Positions 1 through 8,531 of a stretch of 64,000 nt of DNA are shown in pieces. The notes beneath the pieces were generated by a model. The model searched no databases, was not told where the DNA came from, and saw nothing but the letters and a program-made list of their open reading frames with translations. A program made the position numbers and the translations under genes. The DNA is from Lewinella sp. LCG006. GTDB taxonomy: Bacteria; Bacteroidota; Bacteroidia; Chitinophagales; Saprospiraceae. Position 1 is the first letter of the stretch. Each line of letters starts with the position of its first letter. The stretch is taken from contig NZ_CP160680.1 in NCBI RefSeq assembly GCF_040784935.1, forward strand, positions 2,037,501 to 2,101,500. Reading direction: 5' to 3'.

Positions 1-1
1 T

Positions 2-958
2 ACCAGCGACTACCTCGGTACCGGTTGGTCTAGCCTCACGCCGGAGCAGGAAGCACAAATAACCGTACGTCATCAACTGACCATGACTACTGGCCTTAGT
101 GATCAAACGGGTGATGTGGATTGTACAGACCCCGAGTGCCTCGTTTATCTCGCCGAGCCGGGTACGCGGTGGGCTTACCATAATGCCCCCTATACGCTTC
201 TGGAATCCGTGATAAGTAATGCCGCAGGCCAGGGAATAAATCAATTCTTTGCTTCTCGGGTCGGAAATACCATCGGTGCCATTGCTGCGTATTTGCCACT
301 GGGCTACAATCGCGTTGTATTCAGCAGGCCACGAGATATGGCGCGCTTCGGTTTGTTGATCCTGGCCAACGGGCAGTGGAATGGAACCACCGTCTTTGGC
401 GACCAAGCGTATTTAGAGGCGATGCGTACACCTTCGCAGGAACTCAACCCTTCTTATGGTTATTTATGGTGGCTCAACGGCCAGGAAAGTTACATGTATC
501 CCACCTTGCAGTTCAACTTTCCAGGGCCACTGATTCCTACCGCTCCGGCCGATGCTTATGCTGCTTTGGGAAAAAATGATCAGAAACTCTACATTGTCCC
601 TTCACAAGGGCTGGTGATTATCAGAATGGGCAATGATGCCAGTGACGGGCCCCTGGCCATCTCTGATTTTGATGTCACCCTATGGGAAAAAATCAGCAAC
701 CTGAGTTGTACTACGAGTACGGAAGAGGTTGTTTCTGGTAACCAACTAACAATAGCCCCTAATCCAGTAAACGATTACTTGCAGCTGAATACCCAAGCAC
801 AAATTTCCCAATTACAAATTTCCAATTTACAAGGACAATCGTGGAGTTTGCCGCTAAGTTCCACTATCGATTTGGGGCAATTCCCTTCCGGATTGTATTT
901 ATTGCAAGTGAAATTCGAAAATGGCGAACGTTTGGTGAAAAAGCTCGTTGTTAAGTAA
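2..958 (+). CDS. Serine hydrolase (class C beta-lactamase/PBP-like) with T9SS sorting domain, 5' partial
   Basis: The reading frame is open from base 2, so the N-terminus and the SxxK nucleophile lie outside the window. The visible part begins with the family-typical HQLTMTTGL stretch, followed by a YHN triad (the Y-x-N catalytic motif) and a domain of about 200 residues resembling beta-lactamase-related serine hydrolases. The last 70 or so residues, starting at APNPVNDYLQL and ending KLVVK, form a type IX secretion C-terminal sorting domain, so the enzyme is expected to be exported and surface-attached or released. The substrate (peptide, ester or peptidoglycan) cannot be told. The stop is followed directly by the ATG of the cold-shock-like gene, suggesting co-transcription. 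Confidence 0.88.
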   Translation, partial: TSDYLGTGWSSLTPEQEAQITVRHQLTMTTGLSDQTGDVDCTDPECLVYLAEPGTRWAYHNAPYTLLESVISNAAGQGINQFFASRVGNTIGAIAAYLPLGYNRVVFSRPRDMARFGLLILANGQWNGTTVFGDQAYLEAMRTPSQELNPSYGYLWWLNGQESYMYPTLQFNFPGPLIPTAPADAYAALGKNDQKLYIVPSQGLVIIRMGNDASDGPLAISDFDVTLWEKISNLSCTTSTEEVVSGNQLTIAPNPVNDYLQLNTQAQISQLQISNLQGQSWSLPLSSTIDLGQFPSGLYLLQVKFENGERLVKKLVVK

Positions 959-1168
959 ATGAGTAATACTTATCAAGGAGTAATTATATTCTACCTGCCC
1001 GACAAAGGCTACGGTTATTTGCGGGTTCCAGGCACCAGGGAGGAGTTTTATTTCCGTAAGGAAAACCTGTTACAACCGGTTCAAGCCGGAGATATGGTGC
1101 GTTTTCTCTTAAAACAACAACGGCTCGGCTATTTTGCGGACCAAATTAAGTTGCTGAATCTGGTTTGA
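959..1168 (+). CDS. Cold-shock-domain-like small protein
   Basis: A 69-residue protein starting at the base after the preceding stop codon. The segment around DKGYGYLRVPG matches the RNP1-like KGYGF motif of cold-shock (S1/OB-fold) proteins, and the size fits a single CSD. RNP2 is degenerate (EEFYFRKENL instead of the usual D-x-FVH), so nucleic-acid binding is likely but not certain. It is probably cytoplasmic although its upstream neighbour is exported. It may simply be translationally coupled to the hydrolase. Confidence 0.75.
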   Translation: MSNTYQGVIIFYLPDKGYGYLRVPGTREEFYFRKENLLQPVQAGDMVRFLLKQQRLGYFADQIKLLNLV

Positions 1169-1172
1169 ATGT

Positions 1173-1180
1173 TACTTTTG
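1173..1180 (+). promoter_or_regulatory. Bacteroidota -7 promoter element for the OmpA gene
   Basis: TACTTTTG matches the Bacteroidota -7 consensus TAnnTTTG and lies 20 nt before the ATG of the OmpA-family gene. No convincing -33 TTTG was found at the usual spacing. Confidence 0.5.
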
Positions 1181-1199
1181 TACTTCAAGCCTCCCTAAG

Positions 1200-2060
1200 A
1201 TGAACAAATGTATCCTCCTGCTGATCCTCGGATTGGCCTTTACGAGTTGTGTGAGTAAAAAGAAATTCCAGGCCAGCGAGCAGCAGTTTCAACAAACGAC
1301 CGATTCACTGCAAAGGGTAAGCAACGCTCATATCACCCGCCTTAAGGACAGCCTCTCCTTTGAGCGGGGAGCCAATTATGCCTTGAGTGTTACGCAAGAT
1401 AAATTGCAAGACCGCCTGGACATCCTGCAACTGGAAATAGACAACTTGAGCAGCAATGCCTCTTCCACCCAACAAGAATTGAACGACCGCCTGCGCCAGA
1501 AAGACCAGCTGATTGCTGAGCGCCAAGCCAAAATTGATGCCGTCAACCGTATTCTACGCACCCGACAGGAGCGCCTCACTGCGTTGAGCGAAGCGATACC
1601 ACTCATCTTTACGGAACTAGCCATAGAAAGTGGTTGGGAACTCCTGCCTCGGAGTGGTCAGTTGGCCTTAGCGATCAACGAAGACAACCTCTTCCGAAGA
1701 GGCAGCACCAGCTCCCTCACTGCTACCGGAGAGGAAATCCTCAATCGGGTGGCTGCAATCGTTGTTAACTATCCAGAAATGCAAATCCAGGTCGTAGGGC
1801 ATACCGACAATGTGCCCGTCCCTCGCGAAAGTCTCGACAACTGGCAGTACAGTGCCCTGCGGGCGGTGACGGTATTGAAGGGCCTCACCGCTAGTGGTGC
1901 CATTGGCCCCAACCGGGTAATCGCTGCCAGCAAAAGTGAGTACGCTCCTCTGGAAAGCAACGAAACCCAGGAGGGGCGTCAGCGCAATCGACGTGTAGAA
2001 CTTCTCATCGCCCCCAGGGAATCGGATTTGGAACGCGATGTACGGAAAATCGTAGAATAG
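1200..2060 (+). CDS. OmpA-family lipoprotein with coiled coil
   Basis: A 286-residue protein. The signal peptide ends in a lipobox (LAFTSC, Cys17), so the mature protein is lipidated. Residues about 25-125 are Q/L/R-rich heptads expected to form a long coiled coil. The C-terminal ~130 residues are an OmpA/MotB-type peptidoglycan-binding domain with the GHTDNVP and QRNRRVELLI motifs. It probably bridges the outer membrane and peptidoglycan. It has its own -7 element upstream and is followed 53 nt later by an M23 peptidase gene, consistent with an envelope gene pair. Confidence 0.9.
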   Translation: MNKCILLLILGLAFTSCVSKKKFQASEQQFQQTTDSLQRVSNAHITRLKDSLSFERGANYALSVTQDKLQDRLDILQLEIDNLSSNASSTQQELNDRLRQKDQLIAERQAKIDAVNRILRTRQERLTALSEAIPLIFTELAIESGWELLPRSGQLALAINEDNLFRRGSTSSLTATGEEILNRVAAIVVNYPEMQIQVVGHTDNVPVPRESLDNWQYSALRAVTVLKGLTASGAIGPNRVIAASKSEYAPLESNETQEGRQRNRRVELLIAPRESDLERDVRKIVE

Positions 2061-2082
2061 TTGTTATTTGGGAGAGCTTTCC

Positions 2083-2090
2083 TAATTTTG
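2083..2090 (+). promoter_or_regulatory. -7 promoter element for the M23 peptidase gene
   Basis: TAATTTTG fits TAnnTTTG and sits 24 nt before the ATG at 2114, so the peptidase can be transcribed independently of the OmpA gene. Confidence 0.45.
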
Positions 2091-2113
2091 GCGTTTCTGA
2101 TAAAAATAAAGCC

Positions 2114-3820
2114 ATGCGGCAGTTGTGTTTTTGGATAATAGCACTTTTACTTTTTTCTCAATCGGCAACCGACACGATCCCCAACTTTACGTCGCCAGTG
2201 CAGGGAACCATCCAGCTTACGGGTACCTTTGGGGAATTGCGCAGTAATCATTTTCACGCCGGACTCGATATTCGCGGGGAAGTCGGCCGCCCGGTCTATG
2301 CCATTGCGGATGGTTTTATTTCTCGAATCTGGATCGCTGCAAGTGGTTATGGGCAAGCACTTTATGTAGAACATCCTCACAGCGGGCACACCGCCGTATA
2401 TGGCCATCTGGATCGTTTTCGTGATGATATCATGGCTTTTACCCGACGCGAGCAGTACCGCCAAGAGAGTTTCACCCTCGACGCAGAACTCCCGCAGGAT
2501 AGCTTCCCGGTTCGGCAAGGTGACCTGATTGGCTACATTGGTCAGCGGGGCTTTGTTTCTGGCCCACATTTGCATTTTGAAATCCGAGATACCGAGACCG
2601 ACCGGACCCTCAACCCCATGAATTTCGGGATTACCGTACCGGATAGCCGCCAACCGCTGGTTCGTGGTTTACGTTTTTATGAACTAAGCGAAAGAGGAAG
2701 GGTGTTGAATGGGAAAGATTATTCGGTAAAAGGCCAGGGCGCTGGTAGATATTCCCTTACCATTGATACCCTTTTCACCAACCAGCCCATCATTGCCCTA
2801 GGCGTCAAAGCTTATGACCAGCAAGATGGTCGCCCCAATATGAACGGCATCTACAGCTTGGAAATATACCAGGATAGCCAGCTCAATTTTGCTTACCGGA
2901 TGGATCATTTTTTGATCGAACAAACCCGCTATCTTAATGCCCATCTTGATTACGAACAGCAACAAAAAAACAACAGCTGGTTTCAACGTGCTTTTGTTCT
3001 CCCAGGAAATCAGTTGGATTTTTATGCAAGCAACGACCAAAAAGGACGCATTAAATTAGCACCCGGGCAAGCCAGCACCATTCGTATCAAGATCAGTGAC
3101 CACCGGCAAAACAGCTCGGAATTATCTTTGGTTATCAAAAGACGGGAAGGCTCTGCCCCTTTGCAAAACCCCGTCTACACTTACTACCTGCCCTACGACG
3201 AAGAAAACTTGATCGACGATGGGCGGTTTCGGGCTCATTTCCCTCCCGGTATTTTTTATGAAGATATTTTTCTCGATTATGATCTGATCGAAGAAAGTAC
3301 GGCTGGCCATTATGCGCCTACCCACCGCTTGCATCGCTCTACCACGCCTTTGCACCGGTACTTTGATCTACACATTCGGCCAGTAGGGTTGCCGGAGGCC
3401 TTGCGCGCTAAGGCCATCATCGTGCAATGCGATGACGGCGGAGAGCCGGTTAGCTATGGTGGAGAATGGACACCGGACGGAAGGTTGCGTGCGCCCGTTC
3501 GTACCTTCGGAAACTTTACCATCATGGCCGATACCCAAGCCCCCAAAGTGACACCCGAACGCCTGGCCGAAGACATGAGAGGTTGGCCAAGGTTCAGTTT
3601 CAAGCTTTCCGACAATTTCCCCACAAGAGGAAAAGCCCGCGACCTCCGGTTTCGGGCAGAGGTCGACGGGCAGTGGATTTTGATGGAATTTGATGGCCTC
3701 AGAAATCGCCTCTATCACGATTTTGACGGCCATATCCCCAGCGGAGAGCACCAGTTGGTATTACGAGTGATGGATGACCGGGGGAATGAAACTGTATTTG
3801 AACGACGGTTTAGGAATTAG
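2114..3820 (+). CDS. M23 family metallopeptidase (peptidoglycan endopeptidase)
   Basis: A 568-residue exported protein with an N-terminal hydrophobic signal (residues 1-18). The LytM/M23 zinc site is visible: HFHAGLD (His48, Asp52) and GPHLHFEI (His152, His154). This catalytic domain is followed by about 400 residues of beta-rich sequence of unknown role, the usual architecture of large Bacteroidota M23 proteins. It is expected to cleave or bind peptidoglycan cross-links in the periplasm. The last 4 nt overlap the convergent marC stop. Confidence 0.9.
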   Translation: MRQLCFWIIALLLFSQSATDTIPNFTSPVQGTIQLTGTFGELRSNHFHAGLDIRGEVGRPVYAIADGFISRIWIAASGYGQALYVEHPHSGHTAVYGHLDRFRDDIMAFTRREQYRQESFTLDAELPQDSFPVRQGDLIGYIGQRGFVSGPHLHFEIRDTETDRTLNPMNFGITVPDSRQPLVRGLRFYELSERGRVLNGKDYSVKGQGAGRYSLTIDTLFTNQPIIALGVKAYDQQDGRPNMNGIYSLEIYQDSQLNFAYRMDHFLIEQTRYLNAHLDYEQQQKNNSWFQRAFVLPGNQLDFYASNDQKGRIKLAPGQASTIRIKISDHRQNSSELSLVIKRREGSAPLQNPVYTYYLPYDEENLIDDGRFRAHFPPGIFYEDIFLDYDLIEESTAGHYAPTHRLHRSTTPLHRYFDLHIRPVGLPEALRAKAIIVQCDDGGEPVSYGGEWTPDGRLRAPVRTFGNFTIMADTQAPKVTPERLAEDMRGWPRFSFKLSDNFPTRGKARDLRFRAEVDGQWILMEFDGLRNRLYHDFDGHIPSGEHQLVLRVMDDRGNETVFERRFRN

Positions 3821-4374
3821 ATCAAATTCTGCCTTACCATCTGGATCGCGATAGCGATCAGCAGGATGCCAAACACTTTGCGCAAAGTAGCGGTAACCTG
3901 TTCAGAAATACGTTTTGACAGCCAATCAGAGCTGCGTAAAATCACGAATACGATCAGCAAGTTGATGACGATACCCGCCAGGATAGCGGTACTGTCAAAC
4001 TCTGCTTTTAAGGATAAGATCGTAGTGAGCGTACCCGCTCCAGCTACCAGCGGGAAAGCAATTGGAACCACACTGCCCGAGCCTCCATCTTCGTGGTGAT
4101 CACGAAAGAAACGAATACCCAGTACCATCTCCAGACCAATAAAAAAGATAATAAGCGCACCCGCTAAGGCAAAAGAAGCTACCTCCAGGCCAAATAGTGC
4201 CAGTACGGCATTCCCGAAAAATAAAAAACTCAACATGATGATACCTGCCGTAGCTGTAGCTACAGAAGCATTTATCTTAACGCCCTCGCGTTTCATGTTC
4301 ATGATGATAGGTAAAGAACCGACGATGTCAATGACCGAAAAAAGGATCAGACTCACAGACAATACAGCTGCCAT
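3817..4374 (-). CDS. MarC family integral membrane protein
   Basis: A 185-residue hydrophobic protein with six predicted membrane segments and the family-typical N-terminal segment (FSVIDIVGSLPIIMNM) and central PLVAGAGTLTTI motif. MarC-family proteins are inner-membrane proteins whose substrate is unknown; the historical multidrug-resistance annotation is not supported. It converges on the M23 gene and is divergent from the Lrp regulator across 150 bp. Confidence 0.9.
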   Translation of the reverse strand: MAAVLSVSLILFSVIDIVGSLPIIMNMKREGVKINASVATATAGIIMLSFLFFGNAVLALFGLEVASFALAGALIIFFIGLEMVLGIRFFRDHHEDGGSGSVVPIAFPLVAGAGTLTTILSLKAEFDSTAILAGIVINLLIVFVILRSSDWLSKRISEQVTATLRKVFGILLIAIAIQMVRQNLI

Positions 4375-4459
4375 TGCTTTTTAAAATTAAAGGATTATCA
4401 ATGTTATTACTAAAGCTATTAACGCTTCAAAAAGAAAAATAACTCCATAGAATAGTTCT

Positions 4460-4493
4460 TTTGGTTATTTAAACTTAAAATAGCCTATTTTTG
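4460..4493 (+). promoter_or_regulatory. Promoter of the Lrp/AsnC gene
   Basis: A TTTG at 4460-4463 and TATTTTTG at 4486-4493 (spacing 22) resemble the Bacteroidota -33/-7 pair. The -7 element covers a potential TTG start at 4491, which supports the ATG at 4527 as the true start. Confidence 0.55.
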
Positions 4494-4526
4494 TGTCAAT
4501 TCGTATTTAGACATAATTATAAATAT

Positions 4527-4985
4527 ATGTTAGATAACCAACTTGACCCCATTGACCGCCGGATATTGCATGAATTGACACAAGATGCGCGGATTCCTTA
4601 TGTTCAACTGGCAAAAAAGCTCCATGTTTCCAATACATTGGTCCATCAGCGCATTAAAAAATTGCGCGAATCCGGAGTGCTCAAGCAAGCCGTTTACCGA
4701 TTGGATGCTTGGGGTCTGGGCTACCAGACATCGGCCTACACCCAGATCATGTTGGAAGAAGCCAAATTGCACCGTGCGGTGGAAGATGAACTGGCCAAGA
4801 TTCCCGAAATTGTCGAATGTGTCAATATTGCTGGCCGCTATGCCTTGATGGTAAAGATTTATGCTACCAATAACCGCCATCTGCGGGACATTATCTACGA
4901 ACAGATTTTGACAATTGCAGGCGTGGAAGGAACCAATACCATCATTGCCTTTGAGACGGCCTTTAATCGAACGATACCGATTTAG
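4527..4985 (+). CDS. Lrp/AsnC family transcriptional regulator
   Basis: A 152-residue protein beginning MLDNQLDPIDRRILHEL, the standard start of this family. The N-terminal winged HTH (YVQLAKKLHVSNTLVHQRIKKL) is followed by an AsnC-type ligand-binding/dimerisation domain ending in the usual gamma-ERTIPI-like tail. A longer frame from TTG 4491 would start inside the -7 promoter element, so the ATG at 4527 is preferred. It probably senses an amino acid or related metabolite. An HD-fold gene starts 17 nt downstream, so the two may be co-transcribed. Confidence 0.92.
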   Translation: MLDNQLDPIDRRILHELTQDARIPYVQLAKKLHVSNTLVHQRIKKLRESGVLKQAVYRLDAWGLGYQTSAYTQIMLEEAKLHRAVEDELAKIPEIVECVNIAGRYALMVKIYATNNRHLRDIIYEQILTIAGVEGTNTIIAFETAFNRTIPI

Positions 4986-5002
4986 AAAAATCCAAGCTCT
5001 AA

Positions 5003-5629
5003 ATGATGACCGATTTACCGCTGCGTTTCCAGAAAGACCTACTTCCCTATCATGTTGCGCCGAAAATGGCCGCTATGTGGTGGGAAGAGATCCATCAGCA
5101 TTATGGTCAGCCCAAGCGCGCGTATCACAATTTAGATCACCTGGCAGCGCTGTTTCACTGGGCCGACAGCTACGAAACACTGCTTAATGATCCGGAGACG
5201 GTACACTGGGCAATTTGGTACCATGATATCATCTACCAAGCTCGTCGCCAGGACAATGAGGAGCAAAGTGCCATCCTGGCGGAAAAGCGCCTTGTAGAGA
5301 TTGGGCTTCCAGCCAAAAAAATAGCGGATGTCGTTGGTTACATCCGTGCTACTGCACAGCATCTCAGTGTTGAAGCTACTGGTGATCTGGCTTTTTTTTT
5401 AGATTTTGATCTAGCTATCTTAGGTGCTTCGCCCGAAGTTTATGCCAATTACGCAGCAGCGGTAAGAGAGGAATACCAGCATGTGCCCGGCTTTTTGTAC
5501 CGCCGTGGGCGGAAGAAGGTATTGCGTTACTTTTTGGAGGCTCCCCGGCTTTACCGGACGGACGTACTTTATGGGTTGTTAGAAGAGAAAGCCAAAGAAA
5601 ACTTACGTCAAGAGTTAGACCGCCTTTGA
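5003..5629 (+). CDS. HD-domain predicted metal-dependent phosphohydrolase
   Basis: A 208-residue protein with the spaced HD-superfamily residues: YHNLDHL near residue 38 and WYHDIIY near residue 73, typical of the family of predicted HD phosphohydrolases of about 200 residues (COG4339-like). The substrate is unknown. It lies 17 nt behind the Lrp regulator. Confidence 0.8.
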   Translation: MMTDLPLRFQKDLLPYHVAPKMAAMWWEEIHQHYGQPKRAYHNLDHLAALFHWADSYETLLNDPETVHWAIWYHDIIYQARRQDNEEQSAILAEKRLVEIGLPAKKIADVVGYIRATAQHLSVEATGDLAFFLDFDLAILGASPEVYANYAAAVREEYQHVPGFLYRRGRKKVLRYFLEAPRLYRTDVLYGLLEEKAKENLRQELDRL

Positions 5630-5676
5630 TAAAATTCCCTGAATCCCCGTATCTTTAGGGCAAAAGAAGTACCCCC

Positions 5677-7098
5677 ATGCGGCAGAAGCTGGAAACCGAA
5701 CAGAAAGCCTTAGAAATTAATCTCGACGCCTCCGTATATGGCACCTTTGCAGAAATTGGTGCTGGCCAAGAGGTGGCTCGTTACTTTTTTCAAGTAGGAG
5801 CAGCAGCTGGTACGATTGCCAAAACGATGTCGGCTTACGACAAGATTTATTCCGACCATATTTACGGCACCGAGCCTACCGGGCGCTATGTTTGCCAATC
5901 GCGACTCTATAAGATGCTTGATCACGAGTACGATCTGATCAGTTCCCGTTTGACGCACGAGCGGCCGGGAACCAATTTTTTCGTTTTCGCAGATACCGTG
6001 GCCGCCATCAACTATTCTCGCACCATCAAAGGAGACGGCTGGTTAGGTCTGCGTTTTCAGTTGAAGCCCGACCAGGAGCCAAACGAGCTGATCTTACACG
6101 TAAGGATGCTGGACAATGACAACCAGCTACAACAACAAGCCATTGGTGTGCTGGGGGTCAACCTGATCTACGCTTGTTTCAACTACTACGAGCAGCCCCA
6201 GGAGATGCTCAAATCCCTGCTGGATGGCCTGGAAGGCAGGGTGAAAATAGACATGGTGCGCCTGACAGGTCCCGAATTTGACCATATCGACAACCGTCTT
6301 ATTTGCTTGTGGCTGGTAAGGTATGGCCTCACGGAGGTGGCGATCTTCAACCCCGAAGGACAAAGCATCCACGCCTCCGAGTTTTTGTACAAGAAAGACG
6401 TGTTGGTGGTGAGAGGCAGTTATCGCCCCCCCACGCTGGTCAATCTTGATATGATCAAAACCTCCAACCAGCAGTTTCGCAATCACCCAAAAGTGGATGC
6501 CAGCAGGACTTTCCTCATGACGGAGATCACGCTGGACAACCTCAAGGCAGAAGACGGGGAACTTGACGAAAAAGACTTTCTGGATCGTGCAGAATTGCTT
6601 TGTGCCTTGGGGCAAACGGTGATTATTTCCGACTGCGAGGAACACCAGAAGCTGGTCAGCTACCTGGCCGATTACAAAGTGAAACAACTGGGGCTGGTAC
6701 TGGGGGTAAGGCCTTTGTTGGATATGCTCACCAACCAGTATTACCAAAACATGGAGACGCGGCTACTGGCCGCTTTCGGAGAGTTGTTTGCCCGCAACGT
6801 ACGTATCTACGTCTACCCCTACATGCAGGAAGGCAATGCCGAGTTGATGACGGCGGAGACGCTGCCCGTCCCGGAAGGACTGAAATTTTTGTACCGCCAC
6901 CTGCTCGACAACCAGCAGATCGTGGATGTCAAAGGCTTCCATACGGAACACCTCCACATCTTCTCAAAAGATATTCTCAAAAAAATCCGAGAAGGAGCTT
7001 CCGGTTGGGAAAACATGGTGCCCCCAAAGGTAGCAGCCCTGATCAAGGAAAAATGCCTTTTCGGTTATCCTACGGAGACGTTGGAGTTTGAGTATTGA
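5677..7098 (+). CDS. Conserved protein of unknown function (473 aa)
   Basis: A long soluble-looking protein with no signal peptide. I recognise it as a family conserved across Bacteroidota whose database labels are inconsistent (TonB receptor or nucleotide adenylyltransferase have been used). I see no TonB plug, beta-barrel or adenylyltransferase HxGH motif, so neither label is supported. Distinctive segments are YGTFAEIGAGQEVARYFF near the N-terminus and QQQAIGVLGVNLIYACF in the middle. The gene is followed directly by a small unknown gene. Confidence 0.8.
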   Translation: MRQKLETEQKALEINLDASVYGTFAEIGAGQEVARYFFQVGAAAGTIAKTMSAYDKIYSDHIYGTEPTGRYVCQSRLYKMLDHEYDLISSRLTHERPGTNFFVFADTVAAINYSRTIKGDGWLGLRFQLKPDQEPNELILHVRMLDNDNQLQQQAIGVLGVNLIYACFNYYEQPQEMLKSLLDGLEGRVKIDMVRLTGPEFDHIDNRLICLWLVRYGLTEVAIFNPEGQSIHASEFLYKKDVLVVRGSYRPPTLVNLDMIKTSNQQFRNHPKVDASRTFLMTEITLDNLKAEDGELDEKDFLDRAELLCALGQTVIISDCEEHQKLVSYLADYKVKQLGLVLGVRPLLDMLTNQYYQNMETRLLAAFGELFARNVRIYVYPYMQEGNAELMTAETLPVPEGLKFLYRHLLDNQQIVDVKGFHTEHLHIFSKDILKKIREGASGWENMVPPKVAALIKEKCLFGYPTETLEFEY

Positions 7099-7115
7099 TA
7101 ACCAATACCAAAAAA

Positions 7116-7532
7116 ATGAAAGAACCACCCTCGTACCAACAGGCCTTCATGCACTCCATCGAGATGACGGTGCTCCGAATTCGTGAGGAATTTCCCAAGT
7201 TGCTGGACGAAGATGTCGCTTATGCTTTTGAGCAACTCACGAATTATTACCAACTACTAGGCAAGGGAAAGGAAGCCGAAGAGCCCTTGTCCACTTCGGA
7301 AAGGCGGCAGGCACTCATCGACGAAATACTCAACATTATTGAAGAGCGGGAAGAATTGGAGGCGGATGCCCCCTTTATCAATAACCCTCGGGTGAAACCT
7401 AATGGCAACCCCATTCCTTCCTTGCCCATCTTTTATGCCAGCTGTCTGAAGACGCTTTCCAAGTCGGTACGCTTTTGGAGCAAAGAGGGTGGAAAGACGG
7501 GGTATTTGAATTATATCAGTCAGTTTTTGTAG
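7116..7532 (+). CDS. Conserved hypothetical protein (138 aa)
   Basis: Start chosen at the ATG at 7116; a TTG at 7095 overlaps the previous stop and adds seven unlikely residues. The protein is predominantly alpha-helical and acidic, with segments such as LIDEILNIIEEREELEAD. No catalytic motif was recognised. It follows the 473-residue gene by 17 nt and probably shares its transcript. Its end overlaps by 17 nt the end of the convergent alpha/beta hydrolase gene. Confidence 0.7.
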   Translation: MKEPPSYQQAFMHSIEMTVLRIREEFPKLLDEDVAYAFEQLTNYYQLLGKGKEAEEPLSTSERRQALIDEILNIIEEREELEADAPFINNPRVKPNGNPIPSLPIFYASCLKTLSKSVRFWSKEGGKTGYLNYISQFL

Positions 7533-8331
7533 CCAAAAAATCGAGGCACAGCTGATTGAAAACACTCGCCTTTTCGATGGATACCACGTGGCCGCATTTG
7601 GGCACAATGGTCAGCTGGGTATGTGCATCATGCAGCTTGGCGTAAGCCTGGGCAGCATAAAGAAAGAGGTGATCTTGTGCACCGCTTACCAGCAAATGAG
7701 GGTGAGATAAGGTCTTGTGGAAAAGCTTGTTGAGCGTAGCATTGAGACCATAGTACATGTTGGTCCACTTGCGAAATTCGTCGGTCGTCAGTACCCGCGA
7801 TTCCTTGATGAAAACCTTACGTGATTTTTGGTGGTTGGTACGCGGCATCATGATCAGTGCACTGAGCTTATAAAAATTGGGATAACCAATAATTTTTGCC
7901 AGCCCCAAACTCATAGAAGCCAGGATTTTTAGCTTGGTATTCAACTGTAAGATCGGACCAGATAAGATGATCGACATCGTCTGCTGTGGGCGTGACTCCC
8001 GCATTTCCAACACAATGATGGCCCCCAGAGATACGCCGACCAAATGACAGGTTTTTATCTCCAAGTGATCTACCACCCGCCAGATGGCCTGTGCAATAGC
8101 TTCAAAAGTGTACACTTCGGCATCATTGCCACGCTTAGCCATCTCACCGTGCCCTGGTAAATCAATCAACAACAAATTGTAGGTCTGACTCAGGTCATCA
8201 ATTTGCCTGCGCCAGGTGCGAGTACTTCCTCCTGCACCGTGGACAAATAACATCCAAGCTGCGTCGGGTTCGGGGCACAGATAGGTTTCGTGGTAAAGTA
8301 ATTCGTTATTCAACATGCAGTAAAAACGCAT
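7516..8331 (-). CDS. Alpha/beta hydrolase
   Basis: A 271-residue alpha/beta-hydrolase fold protein. The oxyanion region HGAGGSTRTW, the nucleophile elbow GVSLG (Ser), a likely catalytic Asp in SGAQDHLF and the C-terminal His in CGHVVSIEK are all visible. There is no signal peptide, so it is probably cytoplasmic. The substrate is unknown; esterase or lipase activity is the usual expectation for the family. It is divergently arranged from the EEP-fold gene. Confidence 0.9.
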   Translation of the reverse strand: MRFYCMLNNELLYHETYLCPEPDAAWMLFVHGAGGSTRTWRRQIDDLSQTYNLLLIDLPGHGEMAKRGNDAEVYTFEAIAQAIWRVVDHLEIKTCHLVGVSLGAIIVLEMRESRPQQTMSIILSGPILQLNTKLKILASMSLGLAKIIGYPNFYKLSALIMMPRTNHQKSRKVFIKESRVLTTDEFRKWTNMYYGLNATLNKLFHKTLSHPHLLVSGAQDHLFLYAAQAYAKLHDAHTQLTIVPKCGHVVSIEKASVFNQLCLDFLATKTD

Positions 8332-8531
8332 TGATGGGAGGGAGGTTCATGTTTACGGGCCAGAGAATAAAGTCTATATTCCCATTAGCTACCGAATACC
8401 CTCGTTAGGAATGTTAATCGAAGGTAAGCATATTGTCCAAATATACGACAGGCAGGAAAGATTTACGGTAAATACGTTCGTGTGTTAAAATAACGTTAAC
8501 TTCAATATCGGTTTAGAATTAATCTGTGCTT

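Noticed and set aside
2147-2653. 168-codon reverse-strand ORF inside the M23 gene
   Set aside because: It lies wholly opposite a gene with clear catalytic motifs, and its product has no recognisable domain.
6127-6747. 206-codon reverse ORF opposite the 473-residue gene
   Set aside because: Antisense of a conserved coding frame; His/Val/Gln-rich product typical of shadow frames.
5677-7098. TonB-dependent receptor annotation for the 473-residue protein
   Set aside because: No signal peptide, plug domain or beta-barrel strands are visible.
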